A stretch of 64,000 nt of DNA from Closterium sp. NIES-65 (GCA_948144175.1 CANXME010001461.1:558001-622000); one strand, 5' to 3'. Positions 46,814 through 57,662 are shown, numbered from the stretch's first letter. The notes: generated from the sequence alone by a model not told the origin. Program-made: numbers and translations.

Positions 46814-47929
46814 TCAACCGGGTCTACCTGAGACACACCTGAGGGAGCGGCACCCTGAGGGGGGAGGGGGTCTACGACAGCAGCACCTGGCGCGAGGAAG
46901 AGAGGCGGGGGGGGGGGGGGGGAGCGGGGCAGTGCGGTAGGGGAAGAGGCGGTAGTAGGGGACGGACTCGTCAAAAGTGACGTCCTGAGAGGGCAAGACT
47001 CGGCGCGAGGTGGCGTGGTAAAACTGCCAACCAGGCGCGTCCGGGACAAAGCCGAGGAAGACGCAAGGAACAGCACGGGAGGAGAGCTTGTCCGCAGACG
47101 TATCGCGGACAAAAGCTCGAGATCCCCAGACCCGGAAACGCGACGCATCGCCAACCTCCCCCGTCCACAGCAGTGTGGGCGAGGTCTCCGGCAAGGAGAC
47201 ACGGGGCCAGAGGTTGAGCTGATGCGCATCGTACCGGACCGCAAACGGCAACAGAAAGTGGGGGGCAGCCGCATAGATCAAGGAGGTACGGGCGACCTCC
47301 ATGACCAGGCCAATGCGGCGCTCCGCAATCCCATTCTGCTGTGGAGAGGCCGGAAGCGTGAACGACTGCTCAATGCCGTGCTCAGCACAGTAGGCTGCCA
47401 AGAGGTCGGAGGAGAACTCACCACCTCTGTCAGAGTGCAAGTGGAGGACAGGAAAGTCCGAGTGGAAACGCTCGCTGAGATGGAGACGGGCTCTGCGGAT
47501 CCAAGGGATCAAGACATCAGGGACTTCACCCTTGGTGCGCAAGGGGAAGATCGTGGTGTAGCGCGAGTAGTCGTCAACAACTATCAGGAAGTACCTCTCC
47601 TGACCCTGACCACGGACGCGGGCTGGGCCCCACACGTCCATGTGGAGCGTTTGCAAGGGAGCAGTCGTCAGGGGAAACGAGGAGGAGTGAGGAGCGGCGC
47701 GCTGCCGCCCCTCGACGCAGGGAAGACAGGGAGGAGCAGGCGAGGGTGGGAGGGGAGGGAGGACTCTGGGAAGACCGGAGACAAGGTACCGGGAGTGCAT
47801 GGCACGAAGGCGCTGCACAGACGGGTGGCCAAGTCGGTGGTGCCAGAGGACAGTCTCGTGCGCCAAAGAGCGACACGAGCAGGGGGCAGACAGCTGACCT
47901 GACGCGGACGCAGACGCAGACGCAGCGAC
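46814..47929 (-). pseudogene. pol: Copia J integrase
   Basis: In frame with Gag after one TAG (47930-47932). Zinc site (HETVLWHHRLGHPS with C..C in PCLPCVEG), catalytic Asp (LHMDVWGP), Asp (LHSDRGGEF) and Glu (QNGIAERRIG) are intact. The frame is lost in a G-run (plus 46909-46922), which extends the proline tract, so the linker is read out of phase. Nearly complete integrase. Confidence 0.85.
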
Positions 47930-49792
47930 CTAAGGGGACTCAGTGGTCAGTGTGTACAGGTCCGACCCCGGCTGCCGATTGAAGGTAGCCAAGTGGCGGC
48001 CCGTACAAGCACATGTGCAGTGTGTCACGCGCTCGTAGGCAGGGGTGAGCTGGTGAACACCCCCGTCCTGGAGTGCACTACCTGCCACCAAGTTCGTAGA
48101 GAACGAGGGGAGGTGGAGACCTGACACTGTGCCCGACGGGACCGCAGGACAGGGAAGGACAGTGGAGGAGGTCGCAATGACCGGACCCCCAGAGGGGTCA
48201 GCGAGGGAGACAGCAACTGGCCGAGCAAGCGGCTCAAGGGCAGTGCGGTCACGAAAGAAGCAGCGAGAAGCACCTGAGTCCAGTGTGAAGGTGTGCAGTG
48301 CTGCCGTCGACTCAGTACCAGGGGGGGCAGACGCACAAGCACCTAGAGCAGCTGCCTCACCAGCACCTGGGGTAGCAGACACGCGAGTACCTGGAGCGGC
48401 AGACGCACCAGTCCTAATGCCCTGGTCGGGCGGCACACACAGGTACTCAGCACCCTCTCCACTAGTAGACATCACATACATAGCAGTGAGAATAGCATCA
48501 AAGTCTAGAGCATAAATATCAATCCCCTTCTTCAGGAGATCAACCCAGCGGGGCAGCTCAGTGGCCTGAGGGAACTGAACACGCCAAGCGTCGTTGAGAC
48601 GAGCAAAGCAGCGCTGTGTGGCGTGCGGTCCCCCACACGGCTGACCAGTGCGGTCACCAGTGCGAATGACGTACGTGCAGCTAAAGCCACCCCACCCCCC
48701 CCCCCCCCCCCCCCCGTGTTGAGAGTACCACTCACGGGCCTCCTGGGGTGACGGAGTGTGCTGCTGGCCCTGGCCACCGCCAGCGCCTCCACGACCACCA
48801 CCGCCGCCGCCACCTCCTCGACCACCCCAACCCCTGGCGCCGCCGCATCCACCGCCACCCCCACCACCGCCTCCGCCCCTGCCACCTCCCCCGCCGCTGC
48901 CGCCACTACCCCCACCGCTGCCACTAGCCCCTCCAGTCGCGCCACCACCCCCACCGCCGCCACCGCCCCCACCACCGCCTCCCCCGCTGTCACCGCCACC
49001 GCCCTTTGCCCCTTTGCCCTTGCTGCTGCGGCGCCCGCTCGAAGCAGACGCTGTCCCGACCTTCTCAGCACCAAAGAGGTTGACAGCAGCAGCAGAGGTG
49101 ACAGAGGGAAGAAGGGGGGAAGGAGAACACCCCTCAAAGAACGGGGTACGGGGGTCGCCACGAGAGGCACCTACATCGACTATGCTAGCCTCAGCTGCAA
49201 GGAGTTCCTTCTCGAGGAGGGCAATGGTGAGCTCAGTGGGGCAGCGAGCTAGGAAGTGGTCCCTGACTAAGCGGAGAGTGTCAGGGAGGCGGGTGACTAG
49301 GTGGTAGAGAGTGAGCCAGAGTGGGGGTGGGTTCTTGGCAAGGAACTCATCAGGCATGGCGGCGCGGAAGCGAGCCTCACTAGTGCGGAGGTGCGTAATG
49401 AGGTTAACGACTGTGTGGAAAGAGGCTAAGTCGGGGAACAGGTAGGGAAGAGAGAGACGGCCTAGTGCGGCAGAGGCCGGTGAGGAGTAGCGGGCAACGA
49501 CAGCAGTGTACAGTGCCTGTGCAGTCTTGTGCTGCCCAAAGTGCTCGCGCTCATCTATCGGCAGGGAATTGCGAATAGCGAAGCGAGTGTGGGCGTCACG
49601 AGTCTGCCACTGTGAGCGGGCAGTGCTGTCAGCAGTAGCAGCAGGAGCAGGAGCATGGCCTAGGGCGTGATCGTACAGTGAGATGTCCTCCTTGGCAGTG
49701 AGCTGTAGAAAGAGGTGTAGGTCATCTAGCCAGGTTTCGAACTTCACTGGGCGGCCCTCAACATCGAAAGCTAGCACAGGAGGGCTAGCCAT
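47930..49792 (-). CDS. gag: Copia J Gag-protease
   Basis: 620 codons from the ATG at 49792 to a TAG at 47930-47932. Gag core, a Gly-rich run with a stretch of about 20 C on the plus strand near 48695, the variant knuckle CTYVIRTGDRTGQPC-GGPH-ATQRC, and protease LDSGASRCFFRD. The stop falls between protease and integrase and looks like a single substitution. A Gag-protease protein could still be made. Confidence 0.88.
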   Translation of the reverse strand: MASPPVLAFDVEGRPVKFETWLDDLHLFLQLTAKEDISLYDHALGHAPAPAATADSTARSQWQTRDAHTRFAIRNSLPIDEREHFGQHKTAQALYTAVVARYSSPASAALGRLSLPYLFPDLASFHTVVNLITHLRTSEARFRAAMPDEFLAKNPPPLWLTLYHLVTRLPDTLRLVRDHFLARCPTELTIALLEKELLAAEASIVDVGASRGDPRTPFFEGCSPSPLLPSVTSAAAVNLFGAEKVGTASASSGRRSSKGKGAKGGGGDSGGGGGGGGGGGGGGGATGGASGSGGGSGGSGGGGGRGGGGGGGGGGCGGARGWGGRGGGGGGGGRGGAGGGQGQQHTPSPQEAREWYSQHGGGGGGGWGGFSCTYVIRTGDRTGQPCGGPHATQRCFARLNDAWRVQFPQATELPRWVDLLKKGIDIYALDFDAILTAMYVMSTSGEGAEYLCVPPDQGIRTGASAAPGTRVSATPGAGEAAALGACASAPPGTESTAALHTFTLDSGASRCFFRDRTALEPLARPVAVSLADPSGGPVIATSSTVLPCPAVPSGTVSGLHLPSFSTNLVAGSALQDGGVHQLTPAYERVTHCTCACTGRHLATFNRQPGSDLYTLTTESP

Positions 49793-50510
49793 AGCAGTCG
49801 TAGGAGTAATAGCAGTAGGGGCACCCCAAAAACAGTAGGCAGTGCGACTCAGGTAGGGCGGCTCGGTCCAGTACGGGCGGCGCGGCTCGGTTCAGGTAGG
49901 GCGGCGCGGCTCGGGAAGGGCGGCGCGGCTAGGTTCGGGCGGCGCGGCTCGGTTTGGGCTGGGCGGCTCGGTTCGGGCGGCTCGGTTCGGGCGGCTCGGT
50001 TCGGGCTGGGCGGCTCGGTTCGGGCTGCTCTGGTCGGGCGGCTCGTTCTGGGGGGGCCGTTCGGGGCCTCTAGGGGCGAGCGCGGGGCCGTAAGGGGCCG
50101 CTAAGGGCGAGCGCGGGGCCGATCGGGTCCTCTAGGGGCGAGCGCGGGGCCGTAAGGGGCCGCTAAGGGCGAGCGCGGGGCCGTTCGGGGCCTCTAGGGG
50201 CAAGCGCGGGGCTGTAAGGGGCCGCTTCGGGCGAGCGCGGGGCCGTTCGGGGCCTCTAGGGGCGAGCGCGGGGCCGACGGGGGCCTCTAGGGAGGTGAGC
50301 GCGGGGCCGACGGGGCCGTTAGGGGCGATCGCGGGGCCGACAGGGTCGCTAAGGGGCGAGCGCGGGGCCGTAAGGGGCGAGCGCGTGGGCTGACGGGGCC
50401 TTAAGGGGCGGCGCGCGAGTCGCTAAGGGGCGGGTCGCGGGTCACGGGGCCTTAGGGGGCCGTGAAAAACGAGGCGCCCTAGGGCGCAGGTAGGTAGGTA
50501 GGTAGGTAGT
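49793..50510 (-). repeat. GC-rich tandem-repeat leader of copia J
   Basis: Repeats around GGGGCGAGCGCGGGGCCG and GGCGGCTCGGTTCGG, plus a short TAGG array (50491-50508). No coding. Confidence 0.7.
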
Positions 50511-50557
50511 GGTGGGCCCTAAAAAAACGGTCCTAGCGAAGGACCTGCTCTATACCA
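50511..50557 (-). promoter_or_regulatory. Primer binding site, hairpin and GGGCCCACC (copia J)
   Basis: Minus strand: TGGTATAGAGCAGG (50544-50557), stem GGTCCT with AGGACC (50529-50545), then a T-run and GGGCCCACC (50511-50519). Confidence 0.7.
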
Positions 50558-50689
50558 TGTTGAAATGAACAAACAGGAATGATTGAACTAACAGTGAAAT
50601 CAGTACAAGTACCTAACCCTAGAATTGTGTACCCCCTATAGGCTAACCCACTGTAGCCTAAACAAGCACAACATATATTATGTTTGACA
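50558..50689 (-). repeat. 5' LTR of copia J
   Basis: 132 bp, matching 45633-45764 except for one A/T difference near the outer end. AGAGG follows on the plus strand. Confidence 0.9.
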
Positions 50690-51221
50690 AGAGGGTCTCA
50701 CCAATAGGATCATAGGGTACATCAAACTTAATACCTTCCCCATTTCATATACTTTACTCAGCGCTTTCCAACTTCACCTGGGGGGTAGGAGGATTTTTCC
50801 GAGGCTTGTATAATTTCTCTTGAGCCTGGATGTCTCCTCTAAGCCTTGGCAGCTGTGTAGGCTTCACTTGTGGGTAACGGGGAGCCTTAACACTGTGCTG
50901 CGGGGAGAGAATATTAACTCCACGGAACGCACGACCCTTTTCTACGCTCCGTAGTACTTTGCCCAACTTCTCAGGTACCTGAATAATTTCTAAAGGCTTT
51001 TTCTTGGCCTCTAAATCTCCCCTGAATTTTTCAAAGGCTTGAAAACCACGAGAAGCAATATTCTTAGTTAGAGTATCTTTATAGGATACTTTTAAGGAGT
51101 TCTTACTTTCGTGGGTGTTTGTCGGCTGCTGCTTGTCGGCTGCTGCTTCGCGTTTTGTCGGCTGCTTATTCGCGTCGTATTTGTCGATATCCATCGGTTC
51201 GGCGAACGTGGGGGGTGCCGA
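50690..51221 (-). pseudogene. gag-pol: Gypsy Gag-protease junction (I+K)
   Basis: From 51194 the frame reads NTHESKNSLKVSYKDTLTKN, ends in stops near 50754, then FDVPYDPIGETL up to copia J. The sister copy L has the same region at 61490-61023. The canonical knuckle present in L (CKFCGATGHRILAC) is missing here. Confidence 0.75.
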
Positions 51222-52025
51222 TCACTCCGTGCCGAATGTACGGTTCAGCGTGAAGCGTCGTGTTTCGGGTTGACCTCGAGTCAGCGCGTCGTATCGCTCG
51301 GAGATCGCCGCAATCACCTGCCGCCGAATCTCCATTTTTAACCCTTCGGTGTACGCCTGGATTTTTTCGCCTTCGGTTAGGTCGGTGATGCGGTTGAACA
51401 GTAACTCCATCTGCTGCGTGTACTGTGCTACACTACTGTATTGCTTGTGTCGATGTATCTGCTGCCGTGCCATGTAGGTCGTATTAATTGGTTCGAAACG
51501 CTCAATTAAATCTGCCCGAAACTGCAGCCACGTTTTCTCCCCGCGGGCTACGTCGATGCAGTAAATCCATTCAAAAGCCGGTCCACGTAACAGTGTCGCT
51601 GCGAGCCGAATCCTTGCTGCGTCGTGTTGCGGGGTCGAACAGCCAATGGCCTCGAAGTAAATTTCGAGGGTGGCCACGAATCGCCGGACGTCGGATCCTT
51701 TCGCGCTTGGATCGAACGCCTCCGGGATCCTCGGTCGTGCTGCTTCGAGGTTCGGCGACGGTGGTGCCATTGGTCTGTGAAATGTCGGTGTTGCCACTGC
51801 TGCTGGAGTTGTCGGTGCTGCAGTCGCTGCGGTCGCTGCTGCTGCGGTGGCGAACCCTGGTTGGCTTGTCAGAAAAGCCTCCAGTCGACGAAGCGTCGCC
51901 TGCGTCTGCTCCATGTCGGTGTGGAGGCTCGCAATGTCGCTCGTAGTCGCGTACTTGTCGCCTTGGCCCTCCATGCCTGACATCAACGCGTCCGAAAAAC
52001 CGAATCGAGGGGGAGCGAAAAACAC
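51222..52025 (-). pseudogene. gag: Gypsy Gag core (I+K)
   Basis: Frame 52025-51222. The likely start is the internal Met at 51974 (MEGQGDKY), which aligns with MEGKGDIS in copy L. Gag core: RIPEAFDPSAKGSDVRRFV, LLRGPAFEWIY, QFRADLIERFEPI, YTQQMELLFNRITDL. It ends at a stop (51222) before a knuckle, so it lacks the RNA-binding part. Confidence 0.75.
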
Positions 52026-52122
52026 GGAACCGGTTTTACGTACCCGAAATCGATGTTTGACTGCGTCGCCCCCGCGGTTTTTTTAAGACTGGTTTTAGCC
52101 GCGAAAGAACTTCGCGTGTAAA

Positions 52123-52138
52123 CGGGCTCTGATTACCA
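52123..52138 (-). promoter_or_regulatory. Primer binding site of gypsy I+K
   Basis: Minus strand TGGTAATCAGAGCCCG after a 2-nt spacer from the LTR. It has one extra A relative to the usual TGGTATCAGAGC. Confidence 0.75.
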
Positions 52139-52140
52139 AG

Positions 52141-52509
52141 TGTGAGGATCTAGGATCGAGCTCAGAAAAGAGAATATGAATTGAATGAATCACCTGGGTA
52201 CAACACGAGGCTATATATAGGCTCGACACAAGGCCCCGTAACCAGGTGTTACGTGAAGGTTCCGCGGGTCGCGAAGCGTCCCGAACAGATCCTTACCGAA
52301 TTCGGTAGAAAGGCAATTCGGTGGCAACCGAAAAGCCAGAATTCGGTGCACGCAACCTAGCTCGGTGCTATAACTATAATAAAATATAGGAAAGCACCTA
52401 GCCTAGGAAATCAAGCAGTTCATGCATGCATATAATTATACTATGCTAGAAATAGCATAATAAAGTAAAGGCAAGCAGCATAGCTGGCATAAGCCGTCGT
52501 ACTCTCACA
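52141..52509 (-). repeat. 5' LTR of gypsy I+K
   Basis: 369 bp; plus strand starts TGTGAGGATC and ends CTCTCACA, forming perfect 6-bp terminal inverted repeats. It lies opposite to the LTR at 52703, only 193 bp away. Confidence 0.9.
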
Positions 52510-52702
52510 CTCTCTCGTTCACCGTCTGTTCGAATCGTGCTAGTCAGGTACGTCCCGTGTATCCGTCCAGCTTCGCAGTGCTATCCGCTTCCCGTTGTTG
52601 TAGATGCACACCTTGCTATTGACCCAATCGATCTCGGGGTTGAACCGCTTCAGAAAATCTTGCCCAAGATAAAATCCAACCTTTTGATGTTTTTTCGCAG
52701 AA
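52510..52702 (-). pseudogene. Gypsy protease-region fragment
   Basis: Matches 45185-45370 (Asn-Gly-Lys-Arg segment, FILGQDFLKRFNPEIDWVN) with small deletions. It lies between two gypsy LTRs in opposite orientation and is a rearranged piece, not a gene. Confidence 0.7.
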
Positions 52703-53066
52703 TGTGAGAGTACGACGGCTTATGCCAGCTATGCTTGCTTGCCTTTACTTTATTATGCTATTTCTAGCATAGGATAATTTTATGCATGCATGAGTTGCTT
52801 GATTTCCTAGGCTAGGTGCTTTCCTATATTATAGTTATAGCACCGAGCTAGGTTGCGTGCACCGAATTCTGGCTTTTCGGTTTCCACCGAATTGCCTTCT
52901 ACCGAATTCGGTAAGGATCTGTTCGGGACGCTACGCGGCCCGCGGAACCTTCGCGTAACACCTGGTTACGGGGCCTTGTGTCGAGCCTATATATAGCCTC
53001 GTGTTGTACCCAGGTGATTCATTCAATTCAAACTCTCTTTTCTGAGCTCGATCCTAGATCCTCACA
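52703..53066 (+). repeat. Gypsy LTR in inverted orientation
   Basis: 364 bp from TGTGAGAG to CCTCACA, the reverse complement of the LTR at 52141-52509. The flanks CAGAA and TATAT do not match, so it is not a simple solo LTR with a target duplication. Confidence 0.85.
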
Positions 53067-53403
53067 TATATATACCAGCATGCTTGCTCTTGGTAGGTAG
53101 AGATCACAGTGCTGTTGTTGTTGCATATATACCTCTGCATGTAAACTCGCCTTGTGGCCCTTTGCTTGTGCTCAGTGTGTGTGGTGACGCTGTGATCCAC
53201 CCTGAGCTTGCTTTGCTTCTCTTGACTGGTCTTGTGACCCCTTGCTCTCCGCCACTTTGCCTATGGGGGTGTGTCAAATTATATGCATGTCATATATGTG
53301 TAGGCTGTAGTGGGGTAGCCAATATGGGGTACAACCCCATTAGGATTCACATTTGTAACCAACTTTTTCATAGTTCATTCATTCCTGTCTCTAGATTCTA
53401 ACA
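53067..53403 (+). repeat. 3' UTR and 3' LTR of a lost copia (N)
   Basis: Family 3' UTR (GTGATCCACCCTGAGCTTGC, CTATGGGGGTG) then an LTR at 53272-53403 (TGTCAAATT to CTAACA), the same type as copia H. The body of the element is missing. The next five bases are ACAAT. Confidence 0.75.
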
Positions 53404-53408
53404 ACAAT

Positions 53409-53444
53409 TGTCTAGTATGCAGTGGGGTACTCTATAGTGAGTAC
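53409..53444 (+). repeat. 5' part of F-type copia LTR
   Basis: TGTCTAGTATGCAGTGG to AGTAC, cut by copia E. The missing remainder fits 4784-4873 at the left end of the window. Confidence 0.65.
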
Positions 53445-53570
53445 TGTCAGACTTGTATGACTTAGCCTGTGTAGGCTATAGTGGGGTAGCACATATGGGG
53501 TACAACACATTTCTAGGTTTGTACTTGTACCGAACCTTTCCCTTAGTCAACCATTCCTCATTTCTTCACA
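53445..53570 (+). repeat. 5' LTR of copia E
   Basis: 126 bp, TGTCAGAC to TTCACA, nearly the same as 4652-4778. Confidence 0.88.
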
Positions 53571-53616
53571 TGGTATAGAGCAGGTTCCCTAGTGGGAATG
53601 CTTCCTAGGGCCCACC
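53571..53616 (+). promoter_or_regulatory. Primer binding site, hairpin and GGGCCCACC (copia E)
   Basis: TGGTATAGAGCAGG (53571-53584), stem TTCCC with GGGAA (53585-53598, loop TAGT), then GGGCCCACC at 53608-53616. The stem differs from that of D and J but stays paired. Confidence 0.7.
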
Positions 53617-54573
53617 ACTGAAAATCGAAAAAAAAAAAAAATCTGACTAGAGCGCGAGTCGCCCCTGCCCGAGACGCGCCCCGTGGGCCGCCCTCTCGTC
53701 GCGTCCCCTGCCCTTAGCGGCCCGTCGCGCCCTCCTAGAGGCCCCTCTCACGGCCCCTCGCGCCACCCCTAGCGGTCCCGTCGCCGCCCTTCGCGGCCCG
53801 TCGCCGCCCCTCGCGGCCCCGTCGCCACCCCTAGCGGCCCCGTCGCCACCCTTCGCGGCCCCGTCGCCGCCCCTAGCGGCCCCGTCGCCGCCCCTCGCGG
53901 CTCCGTTTCCGCCCCTTGCGGCCCCGTCGCCGCCCGTTACGGCCCCGTCGCCACCCTTCGCGGCCCCGTCGCCGCCCCTAGCGGCTCCGTCGCCGCCCCT
54001 CGCGGCCGCGTCACCGCCCGTTGCGGCCCCGTCGCCGCCCTTCGCGGCTCCGTCGCCGCCCTTCGCGGCCCCATCGCCGCCCGTTGCGGCCCCGTCCCCG
54101 CTCTTCTCGGCCCCTCGTGGCCCCTTTGCGGCCCCGTCGCCGCCCTACGCGGCCCCTCTCCGGTCCCAGCAGCAGCAGCTGCCACCTCTATCGTTGCAGC
54201 CACCGCCGCTGCCGACTGCAGCCGCCTCTGGTGCCGACCGCCGCCGCCGTTGCCGCCGCCGCTGCCGCTCCCGAAGCCGCAGCCGCCGCCGCCGCAGCCG
54301 AGATAGCAGCCGCCGCAGCAGCCACAGCCAAGGCCCCGGTCACCGCGGCCGTTGACTACAGCAGCAGCCGCCGCATTTGTCGAGCCGCAGCCGCCGCCAC
54401 AGCCGCTGTCGCCGCCGCCGCCGCCACTGTTGCGGCCCTGTCCCTGCCGGCGCGCCTCGGCCCTGCCTCACCACCTGCGGGCCTCTACCTACCTGCCCTG
54501 GTAAGAGCACTCCTGGGCAGCGCCTCTACCACCGTCCTGCTCTTACTGCTAGCCTGCTGCTGCCACTGCTGCC
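53617..54573 (+). repeat. GC-rich tandem-repeat leader of copia E
   Basis: Long array of units around CGGCCCCGTCGCCGCCC with CTAG, TTCG or CCTCG variants (53690-54160), then a CCGCCGC-rich part. Open frames here are compositional. Confidence 0.7.
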
Positions 54574-55622
54574 ATGGCTGCTCCTAATGTTCTCACTTTT
54601 GATGCTCAGGGTCGGGCTGTCGACTTTGAGGTCTGGGTCGATGACCTACAGCTTTTCCTACAGTGCGATAGGACAGATGGTCTCTCCCTGTTCGATCTCA
54701 CGTCTGGTGCCTCTCCTGCCCCTCCTGCCGATGCTGACAGCACTGTTTGCTCACAGTGGGCCACACGTGATGCTGCTGCCTGTCTTGCTGTTCGTAGTCA
54801 CTTGCCCTCCTCTGAGCGCGTGCACTTTGGTCAGTATAAGAGCGCTAAGACCCTGTACGACGCTGTAGTTGCACGCTACTCCTCCCCTGCCACTGCTGCT
54901 CTTAGTCGCCTCATGCTGCCGTACCTGTTCCCTGACCTCGCCGCCTTTTCCACAGTCGCTGACCTAGTTACGCACCTTCACACTAGTGACACTCGCTACC
55001 GCGCTGCGCTCCCTGCTGAGTTCTGCACCAAAACCCCCCCCCCCCCATGTACATCACCCTCTACTACATAGTCACCCGGCTCCCTGACTCCCTTCGCTCG
55101 GTTAGGGACCACTTCCTCTCTGTTTGCCCCACCACACTCACCGTTGACCTCCTCGAGGAGCGCCTCCTGGCAGATAAGAAGAGCATAGTCGCTGTAGGAG
55201 CCTCTCGTGGTGACCCTCGTACTCCCTTTTTTGAGGGGTGTTCCCCCTCCCCCCTCCTGCCCTCTGTTGCCTATGCTGCTGCGGCCGACCTCGTTGGCCT
55301 CGAGTCGGTCGGAGCTGCGTCTGCCCCTAGCGGGAGACGCCGCACCGGCAAGGGCAAGGGGGGCAAGGGTGCTGGAGGAGCTGGCGGGGGCGGTGGAGGT
55401 GGCGGTGGAGGCGGTGGAGGGGGTGGGGGTGGTGGTGGGAGTGGTGGCGGGGGTGGGGGCGTCGGTGGCGGCAGTGGAGGCGGAGGAGGCGGCGGCGGTG
55501 GTGGTGGGAGCGGAGGAGGCGGAGGTGGCGGCGGTGGCGGAGGTGGCGGCGGCACCGGTGGGACTGGTCGGGGCGGCTCTGCGCAGAGGGGCGGCTCCGG
55601 TGGTGGTCAGCGCCAGCACTAG
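54574..55622 (+). pseudogene. gag: Copia E Gag, frameshift and stop
   Basis: ATG at 54574, Gag core (VWVDDLQLFLQCDRT, LMLPYLFPDLAAF, RAALPAEFC). A run of 13 C near 55034-55046 shifts the frame, and it continues from 55047 (MYITLYYIVTRL) through a Gly-rich run to a TAG at 55620-55622 where the family has CAG. Confidence 0.85.
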
Positions 55623-57662
55623 CAGCGCACTCGTGAGACCCCGTCCCCCCAGCAGCTTCGTGAGTGGTACGCTTCGCGTCAGCGGGGTAGGGGTGCTGGT
55701 CCCTATACCTACGTCCTGCATACCGGCGACCGTACGGGTGAGCAGTGCGGGGGCCCGCACCCCAACAAGCGCTGCTTCGGCCGCCTGACGGATACCTGGC
55801 GTCTCCAGTTCCCTGACGCCAATGAGATCCCTCGCTGGGGAGAGCTGCAGAGGTCGGGGATTGCTGTCTTTGATCTTGATTATGATGCTATTCTTGCTGC
55901 CATGTTTGCTGTGTCTACTAGTGATGAGGGTGACTGTTACCTGTATGTTCCGCCTGACCCGCGCATTGGGACTGCTGCTCTAGGTGCTGGTGAGGCTGCT
56001 GCTCTAGGTGCTAGTGAGTCTGCTACCCAAGGTGCTGGTGAGTCTGCTCTCTCAGGTACTACGTCAGCTCAGGCCTGCCAAACCTTCACCCTTGACTCGG
56101 GTGCTTCCCGCTCCTTCTTTCGAGACCGCACCACACTCACGCCGCTTAGTCGGCCAGTTGCGGTCTCCCTGGCAGACCCCTCTGGGGGTCCTGTCCTTGC
56201 CCACTTCTCCATTCTCTTACTGTGTCCGGCGGCCCCTTCTCACACCCTGTCAGGTCTCTACCCCCCCTCGTTCTCTACGAACTTGGTGAGTGGTGCTGAC
56301 CTATAGGATGGGGGGGTTGACCAGTTCACTCCTGCGAGTCAGCGAGTGACCCACTGCACGTGTGCTCGGACGGGCCGACACTTGGCCACGTTTACCCATC
56401 GGCCGGGGTCGAGCCTGTACACACTGAGTACTGAGTCTCCTCCGGTCTCTGCGTCTGGTCAGGTAGCTGCGTCGGGTCAGGTGTCTACTACGGCGTCTAG
56501 GTCTGGTCCTGCGTCTGCCCCCTGCTCGTGTCGTCTCCTATCTCACCAGACTCTCCTCTGGCACCACCGCCTTGGTCACCCCTCGCTGCCTCGTCTCCGA
56601 GGCATGGCCTCCCGTGTCCTTGTCTCTGGTCTCCTCCGGTCCCTCCCTCCTCTTTCTCCAGGGCCTGCCCCTACCTGCGTTCCCTGCGTCAAGGGGAGGC
56701 GGCGTGCTGCTCCTCACTCCTCCGAGTTTCCTCCGACAGAGGCTCCGCTGCAGACGCTTCACATGGACGTGTGGGGCCCAGCTCGCGTCTGTGGACAGGG
56801 TCACGAGCGTTACTTCCTGCTGGTGGTTGACGACTACTCGCGTTACACCACAGTCTTCCCCTTGCGCAGCAAGGGTGAGGTCACTGAGGTGTTGATCGGC
56901 TGGATCCGCGCTGCTCGTCTCCAACTCAGAGAGAGTTTCGGCTCGGACTTTCCTGTCCTGCGTCTGCACTCCGACAGAGGCGGTGAGTTTTCCTCTGACC
57001 TTCTGCGAGCCTTCTGTCATGCACGGGGCATCCGCCAGACATTCACGCTTCCGGCCTCTCCACATCAAAATGGGATTGCTGAGCGCCGCATCGGCATGGT
57101 CATGGACGTCGCTCTTACGTCCATGGTCCATGCGGCTGCCCCCCATTTTCTGTGGCCGTTTGCGGTTCGGTACGCGGCGCATCAGATCAACCTTCAGCCC
57201 CGGGTCTCCATGCCGGAGACCTCCCCTGCTTTGCGGTGGACCGGGAAGGTTGCGGACAAGCTCTCCCCCCGTGCTGTTCCCTGTGTCTTCCTTGGCTTCC
57301 CCTCTGACGCGCCAGGTTGGCAGTTCTACCACCCCACCTCGCGACGTGTTCTGTCCTCCCAGGACGTCACGTTTGACGAGTCGGTTCCGTACTACCGTCT
57401 CTTCCCCTACCGCACTGCCTCCCTCCCCCCGCCGCCGCTCTTCCTCGCGTCAGGTCCCCCGCCGGTAGACCCCCTTTCCCCTCAGGGTCCTGCCCCCTCA
57501 GGTGTGTCCCAGGTAGATGCAGTCAAGCCTGTCAAGGTAGCTGTTGACTCTGGTGCTGCCAGGGGTGCTGAGCCTGCGGGTGCGGGGTCTGGGGGTGCTG
57601 AGCTTGCGGGTGCGGGGTCTGGGGGTGCTGAGCTTGGGGGTGCTGACTCCGGGGGTGCTTAG
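55623..57662 (+). pseudogene. pol: Copia E knuckle, protease and integrase
   Basis: After the TAG the frame continues: QQLREWYASR, a knuckle whose first Cys is now Tyr, protease LDSGASRSFFRD, TAG at 56304-56306 (CTGCAG in relatives), integrase zinc site (HHRLGHPS), LHMDVWGP, LHSDRGGEFSS, NGIAERRIG. About 57 bp that include GSRAF are deleted near 57250. The frame ends at a TAG at 57660-57662 in the linker. Confidence 0.85.

Larger units (their letters stand above)
45633..50689 (-). mobile_element. Ty1/copia element J, lacks RT and RNase H
   Basis: A 5057-bp minus-strand element with 132-bp LTRs (45633-45764 and 50558-50689) that differ at one position that I can see, and a perfect AGAGG duplication (45628-45632 and 50690-50694). 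Gag, protease, integrase and linker are present, but the linker joins directly to the last 30 or so codons of RNase H, so about 2 kb is missing. A deletion derivative that is likely non-autonomous. Confidence 0.92.
41948..52509 (-). mobile_element. Ty3/gypsy element (I+K) split by copia J
   Basis: A minus-strand chromovirus. 3' LTR (41948-42307, missing its outer 9 bp), integrase and RT parts to 45632, then copia J, then the protease-Gag part (50690-52122) and 5' LTR (52141-52509). The reading frame across copia J is continuous after removing one AGAGG. Several stops, deletions and a missing Gag knuckle make it inactive. Confidence 0.88.

Noticed and set aside
46072..47274. 400-codon minus-strand frame as one protein in copia J
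   Set aside because: Its first half is an out-of-phase reading of integrase; only the part after the proline run is the true linker frame.
47930..47932. Programmed readthrough in copia J, paralleling the TAG in copia D
   Set aside because: The two stops are at different places in the polyprotein (protease-integrase and integrase-RT), which fits independent mutations.
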